From Loktanella atrilutea (GTDB lineage: Bacteria; Pseudomonadota; Alphaproteobacteria; Rhodobacterales; Rhodobacteraceae), in contig NZ_FQUE01000008.1 in the NCBI RefSeq assembly GCF_900128995.1, positions 105,819-169,818 on the forward strand: a DNA stretch of 64,000 nt, in the 5' to 3' direction. A program made the translations under genes and the position numbers. Below the pieces are notes generated by a model. That model was given only the letters and a program-made list of their open reading frames with translations. It made no database searches and was not told the DNA's origin. Positions 43,911-53,200 of the stretch are shown here, piece by piece (within the stretch, counting starts at the first letter, position 1; each line of letters starts with the position of its first letter).

Positions 43911-45557
43911 TCACGCGGCTTCCGCCGGTTCAGCCTTGGGGAACACGTCGACACCCGTTCTTTCAAGCTCTTGCATGCGACGGATCAATCTTTCGCGGAC
44001 ATCGCAGGATACGACGAACGAGGTGTTGGGATCTGCACATGACAGGGCAAAGGTGACCTCTTGGCCGAAGACGTCATGGTCCGTCACCATGATCAAATGC
44101 TCATCATTATCACCGAGTTCGTCGGCATCCACGGACTCGATCACGTCAAAGAAGATCTGGCGGAGTTTTGCGACGTCGGCGTTATGCGCAACCTTCACTG
44201 CGATGAGGCGCTTCATGTTCGTCTCTTGAAGCGTCCAGTTCTCGAAGGTCTCGGCAACAAATTCGGTGACGGGAACCACAAGCCGAACGCCGGTCCAGAC
44301 ACGCAACTGGACGAAGGTGAAATTGATCCGTTCGACGTGACAGACATGGTCCTTGAAAAGCACCTTGTCGCCGATGCGCGCCGACTGGTTGAGGGCGATC
44401 TGCATCGAAGACATGATGTTCGAGAGAACCTCTCGCGCCGCGAAACCGAGGATCAGCGTCAGAGCGCCGGCCGAGGCCAGAAGGGAAAATCCGAAGGTCC
44501 GGAAGAGGTTGGCTTCCGTCATGACGATGCCGGCGCCGATGACGAAAATGACGACGATCAGGATACGCCGGGCCAGCGATATCTTGGTTGCCATGGAACG
44601 TCGACCATCCTGCTGGGCGCTTTTAAGGGACACGTCATCGAAATCGACCAGCCGGTCGATGATCCTGTCGATCACGTTGATGACCAGTATCAGGATGGAC
44701 AGGACATACCCCAGCGCCAGAAACGGCGAGATGAACGTCGAGACCCCTCCAGAGAACACGAACATCGCGCTGATCGCCGCAATAATCGTCGTCGTGACAA
44801 AAATCATTGCAGGCATCCTGGTCGACTGAACGATTTCCGTCCTGAAATCATGACGTGCGTTGTCAGCCACGCGGGACAGCGCTTTGTAAGTCAATATGCC
44901 CGACAATGCTGCCAGCACGAGCATGAGAGGTATGCCGAGCACCTCCCACCACATGAGGCGCCAGAATGCGTTTTCACGTGCCCATCCCGGCAGCGCCTCC
45001 TCCAGCTTGGACGGACGGAACTCCGCGTGCAGCTTCTCGATATTGGCAACCGATCTTTCTGAGAAGACCCAGACAGGTTGGGTGTCACCGACCTGGATCC
45101 GGTCCAGACGGATGGGATATGGCCGGTCGTCGATGATCAGGACCCACAGGAGAATTGACCGTCTGGCCTGGCCGGCAACCGCGCCATCACTGGTGGCATT
45201 GGCATCCATACCGTCGGGGCGATCGATCAGATCGGGCCAGTCGATCACGACCTTTCTGGCGATGACTTCGTAAAGTTTCCGGGCAAGCTCCGGACCCTTC
45301 TCGGCTTGTTCGGGGGCCGGAACAGGGGCGAGGTTCAGGAGGTGGGCCGCGGTGCTGAAATCCTGCATGTCGGCAAGATCCAACAGCGCTTCCATCGTCG
45401 ACTGCGGAGAACTGCGGTCCAGTGTGTCGGGCGCCGGGCCCAGCCCGGCATTCATCACGTCACTCTCGAACACGGCGTCCTGGGCGGCAGCAGTGCTGAA
45501 GAGCCCGGTCGATATCCAGAGACACGTGATGAGGATGTGTCGAGCGATGCGCCGCAT
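43911..45557 (-). CDS. Mechanosensitive channel protein (MscS family), large
   Basis: 548 residues. A signal peptide (MRRIARHILITCLWISTGLFSTAAAQ) and a periplasmic domain of about 170 residues (SPQSTMEALLDLADMQDF) precede about five membrane segments. The pore-lining helix is in SAGALTLILGFAAREVLSNIMSSMQIALNQS, followed by the beta domain IGDKVLFKDHVCHVERINF and a C-terminal domain. It is a second MscS relative in the window, with a different architecture from the BON type. Ribosome site AGGAGG precedes the ATG. It is convergent with the exporter operon and upstream of it sits a scarred region, so its link to the oxidase operon is by proximity only. Confidence 0.9.
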   Translation of the reverse strand: MRRIARHILITCLWISTGLFSTAAAQDAVFESDVMNAGLGPAPDTLDRSSPQSTMEALLDLADMQDFSTAAHLLNLAPVPAPEQAEKGPELARKLYEVIARKVVIDWPDLIDRPDGMDANATSDGAVAGQARRSILLWVLIIDDRPYPIRLDRIQVGDTQPVWVFSERSVANIEKLHAEFRPSKLEEALPGWARENAFWRLMWWEVLGIPLMLVLAALSGILTYKALSRVADNARHDFRTEIVQSTRMPAMIFVTTTIIAAISAMFVFSGGVSTFISPFLALGYVLSILILVINVIDRIIDRLVDFDDVSLKSAQQDGRRSMATKISLARRILIVVIFVIGAGIVMTEANLFRTFGFSLLASAGALTLILGFAAREVLSNIMSSMQIALNQSARIGDKVLFKDHVCHVERINFTFVQLRVWTGVRLVVPVTEFVAETFENWTLQETNMKRLIAVKVAHNADVAKLRQIFFDVIESVDADELGDNDEHLIMVTDHDVFGQEVTFALSCADPNTSFVVSCDVRERLIRRMQELERTGVDVFPKAEPAEAA

Positions 45558-46121
45558 TCAGCCTCCTGACGACCTGGTGGGTGACCTCATCCGTTAAGGT
45601 GTATGCGATCGAACGATCACGGAGTTGTTAGGTTCCCGGCAGTCAGGCAGCAGCGATCGCGCGGCTCTGCGTCGTCAGGTCCGCATGGGTCGGTGTGACT
45701 GCCCGAACGACCATCCGCCAGTAGAGAGGCGCGACAAGCAGATCGAGCGCGAGACATCAATATCGCAACAATAAGCACCGACATAGTGCCATAAGCTCAA
45801 GGCAAAGAGATGATCGGCTTTGTTGACGGCATGGATCCCGTTGCGAGAGGCATCCACGCCGTCAACGGAAATGCGCGCGTCAAATACCTGTCTTTCGCAA
45901 CGAGCGGGACAACATTTGCCTTGCTGCCTATGAGTAGTCCTAAGACGACCCAATCTTTCAGTGGCATCCTTACTTATCTCAACAATCGTCATTCGGCGGT
46001 GTGGCAGCATCCCTAGTTATCATCCTGAAAGAAACTGAGGTGCTGCGACTTGTAAGACAAAGAACCGAAAGCCTTTGAAATAAACTACATCCGAGATGTC
46101 TCTGTCGGCGCGATGGAGATA
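45558..46121. other. Gene-poor stretch between MscS and the oxidase operon
   Basis: 564 bp, less GC-rich than its flanks, without a complete gene. It holds a TetR-like C-terminal remnant on the minus strand near its left end (45643-45753). Short frames here (for example 45675-46010 minus, 45810-46016 plus) show no family features. Confidence 0.5.
45643..45753 (-). pseudogene. TetR-family regulator C-terminal remnant
   Basis: Reading leftward from 45753 to a TGA at 45643-45645 gives ALDLLVAPLYWRMVV followed by a short tail, which resembles the end of TetR C-terminal ligand domains ('LD.LVAPLYYR.L'). A stop codon lies directly upstream in frame (TGA before the Cys-Leu codons), and no N-terminal DNA-binding domain is found, so only about 36 codons remain. 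Short match, hence modest confidence. Confidence 0.45.
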
Positions 46122-46694
46122 TCAGACGATATTGCCGATCGGAGTTAGCAGCTCCATTCGATTGACTGCGAACTCCACGGGACTTTCCTGCCCACCGGCG
46201 TCCATCAGTGATACCCGAACGACCATCCGGTCGATGCGGTCGGTATCGCAAGTGGCGCCTATAAAAACGCACCCGCCGATGTTACCCACCTTTTCCACGA
46301 CCTCGGAGTCCATAGTCGTGGTGTCGGTAACCTCTAGCCTGACCTTGAAGGCTTGTCCGGGCACGACCGCTGCGGGGGCTGGTTCTACGTCAAGTCCGAC
46401 ACCACGCACCGGGTGGTCGAAGGTCAGCCCGAAGGCTTGGCTTGGGATCTGGTTGGTCGTGATCACGACCTCACCGGGCGTCGGGAAATGCCCGTTGAAG
46501 CTCAGGCCCTGCGTCAGCCGGCGCATCTGCCGGGCGTCGTCGATTGCGCACCATGAACGTCGCTGTGCCGATCGCATGCGCGTGAAGCGCAGCGTGTTTC
46601 CGTCGGAGGCAATGCCGGTCCAGGGCTGGAAATCCGCTTCTGCATCCGCAGAGAACGTAGCCCGGCCGGGGACGGCGATGATGTTCAATGCCAT
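46122..46694 (-). CDS. Small protein of unknown function, end of oxidase operon
   Basis: 190 residues, no signal peptide or membrane segment. Predicted mostly beta (GEVVITTNQIPSQAFGLTFDHPVRGVGLDVEP and PGQAFKVRLEVTDTTTMDSEVV), with four cysteines, two close together (GGCVFIGATCDTD). AAGGA precedes the ATG. It starts 12 bp after the exported unknown protein and is the last of four co-directional genes behind the multicopper oxidase. I recognise no family; it may fold as an adhesion or carbohydrate-binding-like domain. Confidence 0.7.
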   Translation of the reverse strand: MALNIIAVPGRATFSADAEADFQPWTGIASDGNTLRFTRMRSAQRRSWCAIDDARQMRRLTQGLSFNGHFPTPGEVVITTNQIPSQAFGLTFDHPVRGVGLDVEPAPAAVVPGQAFKVRLEVTDTTTMDSEVVEKVGNIGGCVFIGATCDTDRIDRMVVRVSLMDAGGQESPVEFAVNRMELLTPIGNIV

Positions 46695-46706
46695 GTCCTT
46701 GTTCCT

Positions 46707-48227
46707 TCACAACAGCGGCTTGGGTCGCGGTCCGCAATTGACGACGGCGGGCAACGGCACGGTGTCAGGCCATGGATCAAGTGGCCCTACGACAGGTCCG
46801 GCGGGACCCGTCGTCGTCAACGGCCCCGAGCCTTTCAGCAGGAACGGCAGGCAGTCGAAATTATCGGGCAGGATCGGATCGCCGAAGACCTTGTTCTCGG
46901 CGAAGATGAATTCCCCGAATGGCGCCACATATTTGCCCGCCACAAGGCCATGGGCGGCGAGCGGAAGATCCGGCACTGGCTGGCCATCGAGGGCCGCACC
47001 ACTTGCCACCCGCGCCATCAGTTCACGCGGCGCGCCGACAAGAGTGCCGCCGGCATCAAAGAGCGCGTTGGCGCGCGCCCCGAGGATCAGGCGATAGCGC
47101 CCCAGCGGCGCGGGCTGGACCGGAACCGTGTTGAACAGCCGCAGGGTCGTGTCGCCGGTCGTCGCGTCCACGTCGATCGCGTAAAGCTCGATCGCCCGGC
47201 TGGGGTCGGTCGTGACCCCCTCGATCTTCAGCCGGTCCTGGGTTTCCTGCGGCAGGGTGTTGCCGGGCACCGCCGGATCGCGCGGGATCAGCGGACCCTG
47301 CGTGCCGATCAGCGACCCTTCGATCAGCACATAGGCCGGATCGACGCCCGGTGCCGTGTAGATGCCGACATTGGCCTCGACCGTATGGGCAGAGACGTAG
47401 ATCTCTGCCCCGTCCCGCGCCAGCGTGCCGGCATAGATGATGTAGTCGCCCGGCATCAGAGGTGCCTGACGCGTCTGGTCGCAGCCCGGGCAAGGCGGGA
47501 TCGGCAATGCGCCGGCTGGCGATCCGGGCAGGCCCGCGGTGCCCATCACGAAGGTGCCAAGCGGCGCGCCGTCGGGACCCAAGGGGCGATTGGCGGCGGG
47601 GCATTCGCCCGGCGCGCCGGCGTGGGCGATGCACATCGGATAGCCGGTGCCGGCATGGATCGTCGGATTTGCCTCGTCGACCATGAAGCGCGCGTCGGCC
47701 AGCGGATCGGGGGGCGCAAAGACGCCGTTCGGATCGTTGATGCGGATCCGGGTGACCGGCTGCGCCGGGGCGGCCGGATCGGGGTCGGCAACCAGATGGA
47801 TCTCTCCGTCAGGGCCGATGTCCTTGATGTAGCCCGCACCTTCGGCCAGCGAATGCTGCGAGATCCAGACCAGTCCGGCGATATAGCGCGCGCCGACGAT
47901 GTTGCCTACCACCGTCGCCTCGAAACTGGCCAGCGGCGGCGGTGTGTCGGCGAGGGCGAGACCCGAGTTCACGCCGGGCGCCGCAGGGTTCAGATCGACG
48001 ATATCCGTCGCCGTCAGATACCGCGCCGGCATCTGGATGATCAGGTTCTTCGGCAGCGTCACCTCGATCCCGTGCACCTTGATGACGGCGCCCGACAGGG
48101 GATCGGTCTGGTCATCGACGGTCAGGCTCTCAATCTGGCCGACCAGCAGGAACTGGTGCGCCATGTCCTGCGCCACGACCGCGCCCGGTAGAAAGAGTGC
48201 CAGAGCGGCGATGATGAACCGTATCAT
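46707..48227 (-). CDS. Exported protein of unknown function, oxidase operon
   Basis: 506 residues with a clear signal peptide (MIRFIIAALALFLPGAVVAQ). It has a small beta barrel-like opening (QIESLTVDDQTDPLSGAVIKVHGIEVTLPKNLIIQMPARYLTATDIV) reminiscent of DUF5666-type domains, repeated around residues 130-230, and two cysteine pairs (YPMCIAHAGAPGECP; PPCPGCDQ, a CxxC). The ATG at 48225-48227 overlaps the beta-propeller's stop (ATGA), so translation is coupled; the long open frame upstream is not part of it. Periplasmic or secreted location. Possibly an assembly or metal-binding partner for the oxidase; that is inference. Confidence 0.72.
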   Translation of the reverse strand: MIRFIIAALALFLPGAVVAQDMAHQFLLVGQIESLTVDDQTDPLSGAVIKVHGIEVTLPKNLIIQMPARYLTATDIVDLNPAAPGVNSGLALADTPPPLASFEATVVGNIVGARYIAGLVWISQHSLAEGAGYIKDIGPDGEIHLVADPDPAAPAQPVTRIRINDPNGVFAPPDPLADARFMVDEANPTIHAGTGYPMCIAHAGAPGECPAANRPLGPDGAPLGTFVMGTAGLPGSPAGALPIPPCPGCDQTRQAPLMPGDYIIYAGTLARDGAEIYVSAHTVEANVGIYTAPGVDPAYVLIEGSLIGTQGPLIPRDPAVPGNTLPQETQDRLKIEGVTTDPSRAIELYAIDVDATTGDTTLRLFNTVPVQPAPLGRYRLILGARANALFDAGGTLVGAPRELMARVASGAALDGQPVPDLPLAAHGLVAGKYVAPFGEFIFAENKVFGDPILPDNFDCLPFLLKGSGPLTTTGPAGPVVGPLDPWPDTVPLPAVVNCGPRPKPLL

Positions 48228-50293
48228 GGGGTGATCTCCTTCTGGCTGACTGCATCGACCGGTGCCGCGCCGACCCTGAGGTAGAGGGGCTCTCGATCCG
48301 CAAAACCCATACCCACCGACGCCACCTGAAGGCTGAGGCCGTAGCGGCCGGGTTTCGGGAATGTCCACGCCCCCGCATAGCGACCGTCGCCAAGATCCTT
48401 CGCCCATGCGCGCGCCTGCCATGTGCCGCCGGTCGAGAAGGCCAGAAGCCTCACGTCCTTCAGCCCGTCGCTCGGCGCGCCTGTGGTCTCGTCGACCAGC
48501 CGGATGACGACACGGCCGGCGTGGCGGGCGATGAGATCAGCGTCCTCGACAGGTTCAACGCGCAGCGCCACGCGATCGGCCTCTGCTTGGGTCGGGGCCG
48601 CCGCCCCGGCCGTGGCGCTGAAGCACGAGACATGGTCGTCGGCATCAACGGCGATCGGGATGTCGTAGGTTCCACCAAAGGGCAATCGCGCCGTGGTTTC
48701 GTAGAGGCCGGGAAGGATTTCGCGAAAGCCCCGGTCGACGGTCATCAGCCCCTGCACGGTCTTGCCGTAGGTCTTGACCGTCCCCATCGGGCTGTTCATG
48801 CCTTCCATGTAGTAATAGGCCACCGCTTCATCGGCGTTCCCGACAAGGGCGCCATGACCGTAAGGCGCCACCATCGTCGCCCGCGACAGCGCCTCGTGCG
48901 GGCGGACGGGGCCCGCGGCGGACTGGATGTCGACGGGCGCAATCCGGCCCTGAGATAGTTCCGCAAGGTCGACGACAGTGAAATGATCGCTCGCCAGACC
49001 ACGGACATAGGCGTAATCGTGCGAGAATGTCACCTCGACCGGTTGCGCTGCCACGCGGCCCTGCGCCACCGCCGTCCCCGACCGGGTGTCGATCAACGTC
49101 ATCATGTCCTCGTCACGGTTGAGCGCGATCAGATGCTGCTGCGCAGGTTCAAGGGCCAGGGCGAAGACTCCCGGCGCCGTCGCGATCTGCCCGCGCAGGC
49201 TCAGCTTTGCGGGCTCCAGCGCCGCGATATGGGTCGCGCCCCGGATCGCTGCGTAGAGCGTACGGTTGAGCGGCGACCAGGCAAGGGACGGCTCTCCCGC
49301 ATCGATCGTGCCTTTGGCGATCCGCCTGCCGGTCGTGGTGTCGATGCGGACGATCTGCCCCTCCGACGATGCCACATAAAGACCGCCGATGCCGTCGCGG
49401 ACCATCGCCACCGGGCCGGCGCCGACCGCGACGGGCGTGGTCTGGCCGGTGCCGTCCGGGCGGGCGATGGTGACGGTGCCGGGGGCCGAGAGGTAGACCG
49501 CGAGTTCCCCCCGCGGCAGGGGCAGAAGGCGCGTCGGCATGCTCCCTTTGGGTAGCTCGATCAGGCCGGTGATCTGGAACGCCCGCGCATCGATGACCGC
49601 CACCGCGCCGAAGACGGGAAGCGAGACGTAGACGGTCTGTCCGTCGTCCGACTTTGCCCAGTCGGCCGGCACGCCAGGCAGGGGGATCACGCCTTCCATC
49701 TGCGTAATGGTGAAATCGACCTGCGGATTGACGATCGCGATGGACCCGTCGCGGTTCAGCACCAGCATCCGCGAGGTATTCAGATCCACGTCGGGCCGCG
49801 CCGTCACACGCCCTTGGGTGAAGAGTTTCGCCTTGGCGCTGCAGGGCAGCTCTGCCGAGACCTGCGCGTTGCGCTGCAACATCATCCAGCCCGCGACGCT
49901 GCGCCCCGACACGGGCAGGCCGCTGGCGCTGTCGGTAATCTTCACCGTCGCGCGCACCTCCTCGCCCGCCACGATCCTGTCCCCCGTGACGGGGCTGAGC
50001 GTAAAGCTGACCTTTGCCGTGTCGGGATCGTAGGTCGTGGTCAAGGGGATCTGCCAGGCGGTGCCGAAGGACTGCGCCCCGCCGTGGTCATGATCGCCTT
50101 CGCCAAGGATCGCAGAACCGACAGCAGCACCTCCGACCGCGGGAAAACGATTGTCGTCGGCGCCGCAAAGTTCGCCGGTCAGGCTAATCGGACCGTTCGC
50201 AGCCGTCTCGCGATGCAACAGTTTGGGACCGAGCAGCACACCGGCACCTATCGCTGCGGCGAGGATCATGGCGGGGACATAGGGGATGGCCAT
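48224..50293 (-). CDS. Membrane-anchored beta-propeller protein, oxidase operon
   Basis: 689 residues. A signal anchor (YVPAMILAAAIGAGVLLGPKLL) is followed by a short region rich in His and Asp (GEGDHDHGGA), an Ig-like domain (about residues 80-150), and YVTN-like beta-propeller repeats (about 185-480: QTVYVSLPVFGAVAVIDARAFQITGLIELP, AAIRGATHIAALEPA, LIALNRDEDMMTLIDTRSG). It ends in a second Ig/FixH-like domain (YAGAWTFPKPGRYGLSLQVAS). It starts 6 bp after the multicopper oxidase gene. Propeller proteins near multicopper oxidases often serve as extracytoplasmic scaffolds or electron-transfer partners; role here unknown. Confidence 0.82.
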   Translation of the reverse strand: MAIPYVPAMILAAAIGAGVLLGPKLLHRETAANGPISLTGELCGADDNRFPAVGGAAVGSAILGEGDHDHGGAQSFGTAWQIPLTTTYDPDTAKVSFTLSPVTGDRIVAGEEVRATVKITDSASGLPVSGRSVAGWMMLQRNAQVSAELPCSAKAKLFTQGRVTARPDVDLNTSRMLVLNRDGSIAIVNPQVDFTITQMEGVIPLPGVPADWAKSDDGQTVYVSLPVFGAVAVIDARAFQITGLIELPKGSMPTRLLPLPRGELAVYLSAPGTVTIARPDGTGQTTPVAVGAGPVAMVRDGIGGLYVASSEGQIVRIDTTTGRRIAKGTIDAGEPSLAWSPLNRTLYAAIRGATHIAALEPAKLSLRGQIATAPGVFALALEPAQQHLIALNRDEDMMTLIDTRSGTAVAQGRVAAQPVEVTFSHDYAYVRGLASDHFTVVDLAELSQGRIAPVDIQSAAGPVRPHEALSRATMVAPYGHGALVGNADEAVAYYYMEGMNSPMGTVKTYGKTVQGLMTVDRGFREILPGLYETTARLPFGGTYDIPIAVDADDHVSCFSATAGAAAPTQAEADRVALRVEPVEDADLIARHAGRVVIRLVDETTGAPSDGLKDVRLLAFSTGGTWQARAWAKDLGDGRYAGAWTFPKPGRYGLSLQVASVGMGFADREPLYLRVGAAPVDAVSQKEITP

Positions 50294-50299
50294 CTTCGG

Positions 50300-53200
50300 T
50301 CACTCGCAGACTTGGGTCAGGCCGGTCCGGTCGTCGCGGATCACGCCGCCAGCGCAGGTGTCCGGATCGAAGACCCGCATGATGCCCCATTGCCCCCCGC
50401 CGAAGGCGAACCCCAGCGGCGTCCGGTAGAGGTAATCGCCCGCGATGCCCTCGACCCCGCCCGCACGCTCCAGAAGGACGTTCTCGTGCCGACCGGGCCC
50501 GATGGCGTTGACCACGCCGACGCGGTTCTGCGGCCCCGGATCGGCGACCTGCACCGTTGACGCCTCCGCCCACGGATAGTTGACCCAGTCATGACCCGAC
50601 AGGGTGAAGGCCCCGTTGCGCGGATGGCCCGCAGGCTCGACGATTCGGAACCGCACCGGGGTGCCCGCGGCGACGGTGAACAGCGGCGTGGCGGGATCAC
50701 CGAAACCGTCCTCCGGCTTCGACGACAGAAGGTTGCCGTAGTCGTAGTCCATCATGGTCTCGGGATCCGCTGCCGGGTTGGCGTCGAGCCGGGTCCAGAA
50801 CGGCTCGAACCGGTAGTTGAACGCCTTCTGACCCGAGTCTTCCGCATCGTCGCCGTTGCGCAGGTTCGCAAGCGCTTCGCCGCGATAGCGCAGGCTCGCG
50901 TCGTTCTGGTAGATTACGACGAATTCGCGGAACGGCGCCTGTCCCGGCACCGTCACGGTGGCCGCCGCATTCAGGCACTGGCGCCGGTTTTCAGGGGTGA
51001 CCCCATCCCGGCCCTGCAACACGTCGCAATCGGTCCGCCAGGTCGCATCAACCGGCTCGACCACCAGCGCGCCGATCAGGCCGTGCGATCCGCCCTTGAT
51101 GACATCGGCGAAATTCTGCAGCCCCGCGGCGCCGAATTCGACCGGGGTGAAGGTCGGTTCTGCGTCCGCTGCCCCCTTCGTCCAATCGCCCGCATACCAC
51201 CGATAGGTCGCACGGTTGTCCCAAAGGTATGTGTCATCCGGCAGACTGTCGGCGCTGCCGCAGAATTCCTGCGTGGCCCCGGCATCGCAGGGATAGGCAA
51301 GCGTCGTACTGTTCAGGCCGACAGCGGATCCGTCGTTCAGCACGGCGTTCCCCGCGACAAGCTGGGCATGCAGGCCCACCGCATCCGACATCCGCACCTG
51401 GTTAAAGTTCAGACCGTCCGCGATGGGCGGCATCATGTTCCAGGACCAGTTTGCCGGATCAGTGACATCTTCGGGCTGCAGGCCCAGCATGTTGGTCAGC
51501 TCGACCTCGATGCATTCCCCGGCCCGCGCCCGCAGGATCAGAGGTTCGGGGGCTTTGGCGCCGGACCGGATCTGCGAAAGGTCAGAGGCGTCGCGCGCAA
51601 TCTCGGTCACCAGCGCGGGCGGGGTGCCGCCCTCGGGCGTCGGGCCCTGCGTCTCGACCCCCGCAAGGACGAAGATCCGCGCGTTACGGTCTGTAATGTC
51701 GCGGGCGCGGTGATAGGACAGCCCTGCACCTGCCAGTTCGTTCATGCGCCACGCCTCGACGTGGAAAATCCGGCGCGGCAGGTTCGGGGCGCAGTTGTCC
51801 TGGAACGCATTGATCAGCTGATCCGTGCCGTCGTTGGTCGGCAGCTTTGCCAGCGGGGCCGTCCCGCCGCCCGGGCGCGACAGCAACTGGTCCTGCGCCA
51901 CGACGCGCATCAGGCCCCACTGCCCGTCCCAGAAGTTGTCGGTCGCCGTCGTGCCGTAAAGGTGGTCCTTGGTCAGATGCGGCGACGGGTCCTGGATGTT
52001 AATGTTGAACTCGAAATGTTCAGAAATGCCGATGTGCTGCGCGGCGCGGTAGCCGCTGTTCGCTGATCCGGGGACGGCCAGCCACTTCGCGCCGTTCATG
52101 AAGAAGATGTGGTTCTCCTCCTGCGCGCCCTGCACCAGCCGGATGTCAACGTCGTCGCCCTCGCGCGCCGCAAGGATCGGCGTGCCGGGATCGCCGTCAC
52201 GGCGCAGCCCCGCCGGTTCGCTGCACAGGTGGTCATCGGTATCGACGCAGTCCCGCGTGAGGTAATTCTCCATGAAAATGCGGCGGGTGTCGTAGATCAG
52301 ACCATCGGCGGCGATGGCATCGCGGATCTGCTGATCCTGGCCCGCGTGGGCCGGGCTGGAAAAGACGTTCGCAAGGTCGCTTTGATCGCAGAGCGCCGCG
52401 ACCACGCGCGCCTCACAGGCGTCGGCCTCGGCCGGTCCCCAGGGGCCGTCCCGGCAATCGCTGATGCGCACGTCCGGCAGCGTGGTTCCGCCAACCTGGC
52501 GCGCGGTTTCCAGCGCCGCCTTGCAGGCGGAGACCTGCGTCGGATCGAAGGTCTTCAGCGACCACTTCCTATGCTCGTTCGCGTCGCCCACGCGCCCCGG
52601 CACCGGTTCGTTGCGATAGTTGATCACCTGTCCACCCGGGTCGCTGACCGAAATGCCTTCGGGTCGCGGCAGAGTGGAATCAAAGACCATCTCCGGCAGG
52701 TCATGGTCCAGCTGACCCGGCGGGCTGATCGGCTTGTTTTCCGGCGGCGCCGTGTAAAGCAGCGCGAAATCCGCGATCGCCATGTTGTATTCGCGGGTGC
52801 TGCTTGCCGGCTTGCCGTCATTTTCCGGCACGACGATGTTCGCGGCAAAAGACGTCGGGCCACCGTCGTCGCGCTTCACGACCTGCGCACCAGCCTCCTC
52901 GCCGCCAAAGGTCTTGCCGGCCAGTGATTGCCAGCTCGATCCATCCGGTTCGATGACCAGCGCGGCATAGAACCCGTGCTGCTGCGCCGAGCTCGGGCCG
53001 AAATGGTCGTGGGTGAACACCGTGCGGACCGAGCGGTCGACACCGTTCTGGTTCAGCAGCGGATCGGCCCACCAGCGCTGGATCGTGGATTGCGCCCCGC
53101 ACCAAGGGTGCGCCGCAAGTGCCAGTTCGGCCGCATGCGGGTCGGCCGGCAAGCTCGCCGGACACTGGCCGCGCGGATCGCCCGCAAGTGGACCGCCCGG

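Noticed and set aside
45675..46010. Minus-strand frame of 111 codons between MscS and the oxidase operon
   Set aside because: The translation has no domain features and the DNA overlaps a TetR remnant in another frame.
48228..48422. N-terminal extension of the exported unknown protein
   Set aside because: The extension falls inside the beta-propeller gene and lacks secretion features, while the ATG at 48225-48227 starts a perfect signal peptide and overlaps the upstream stop.
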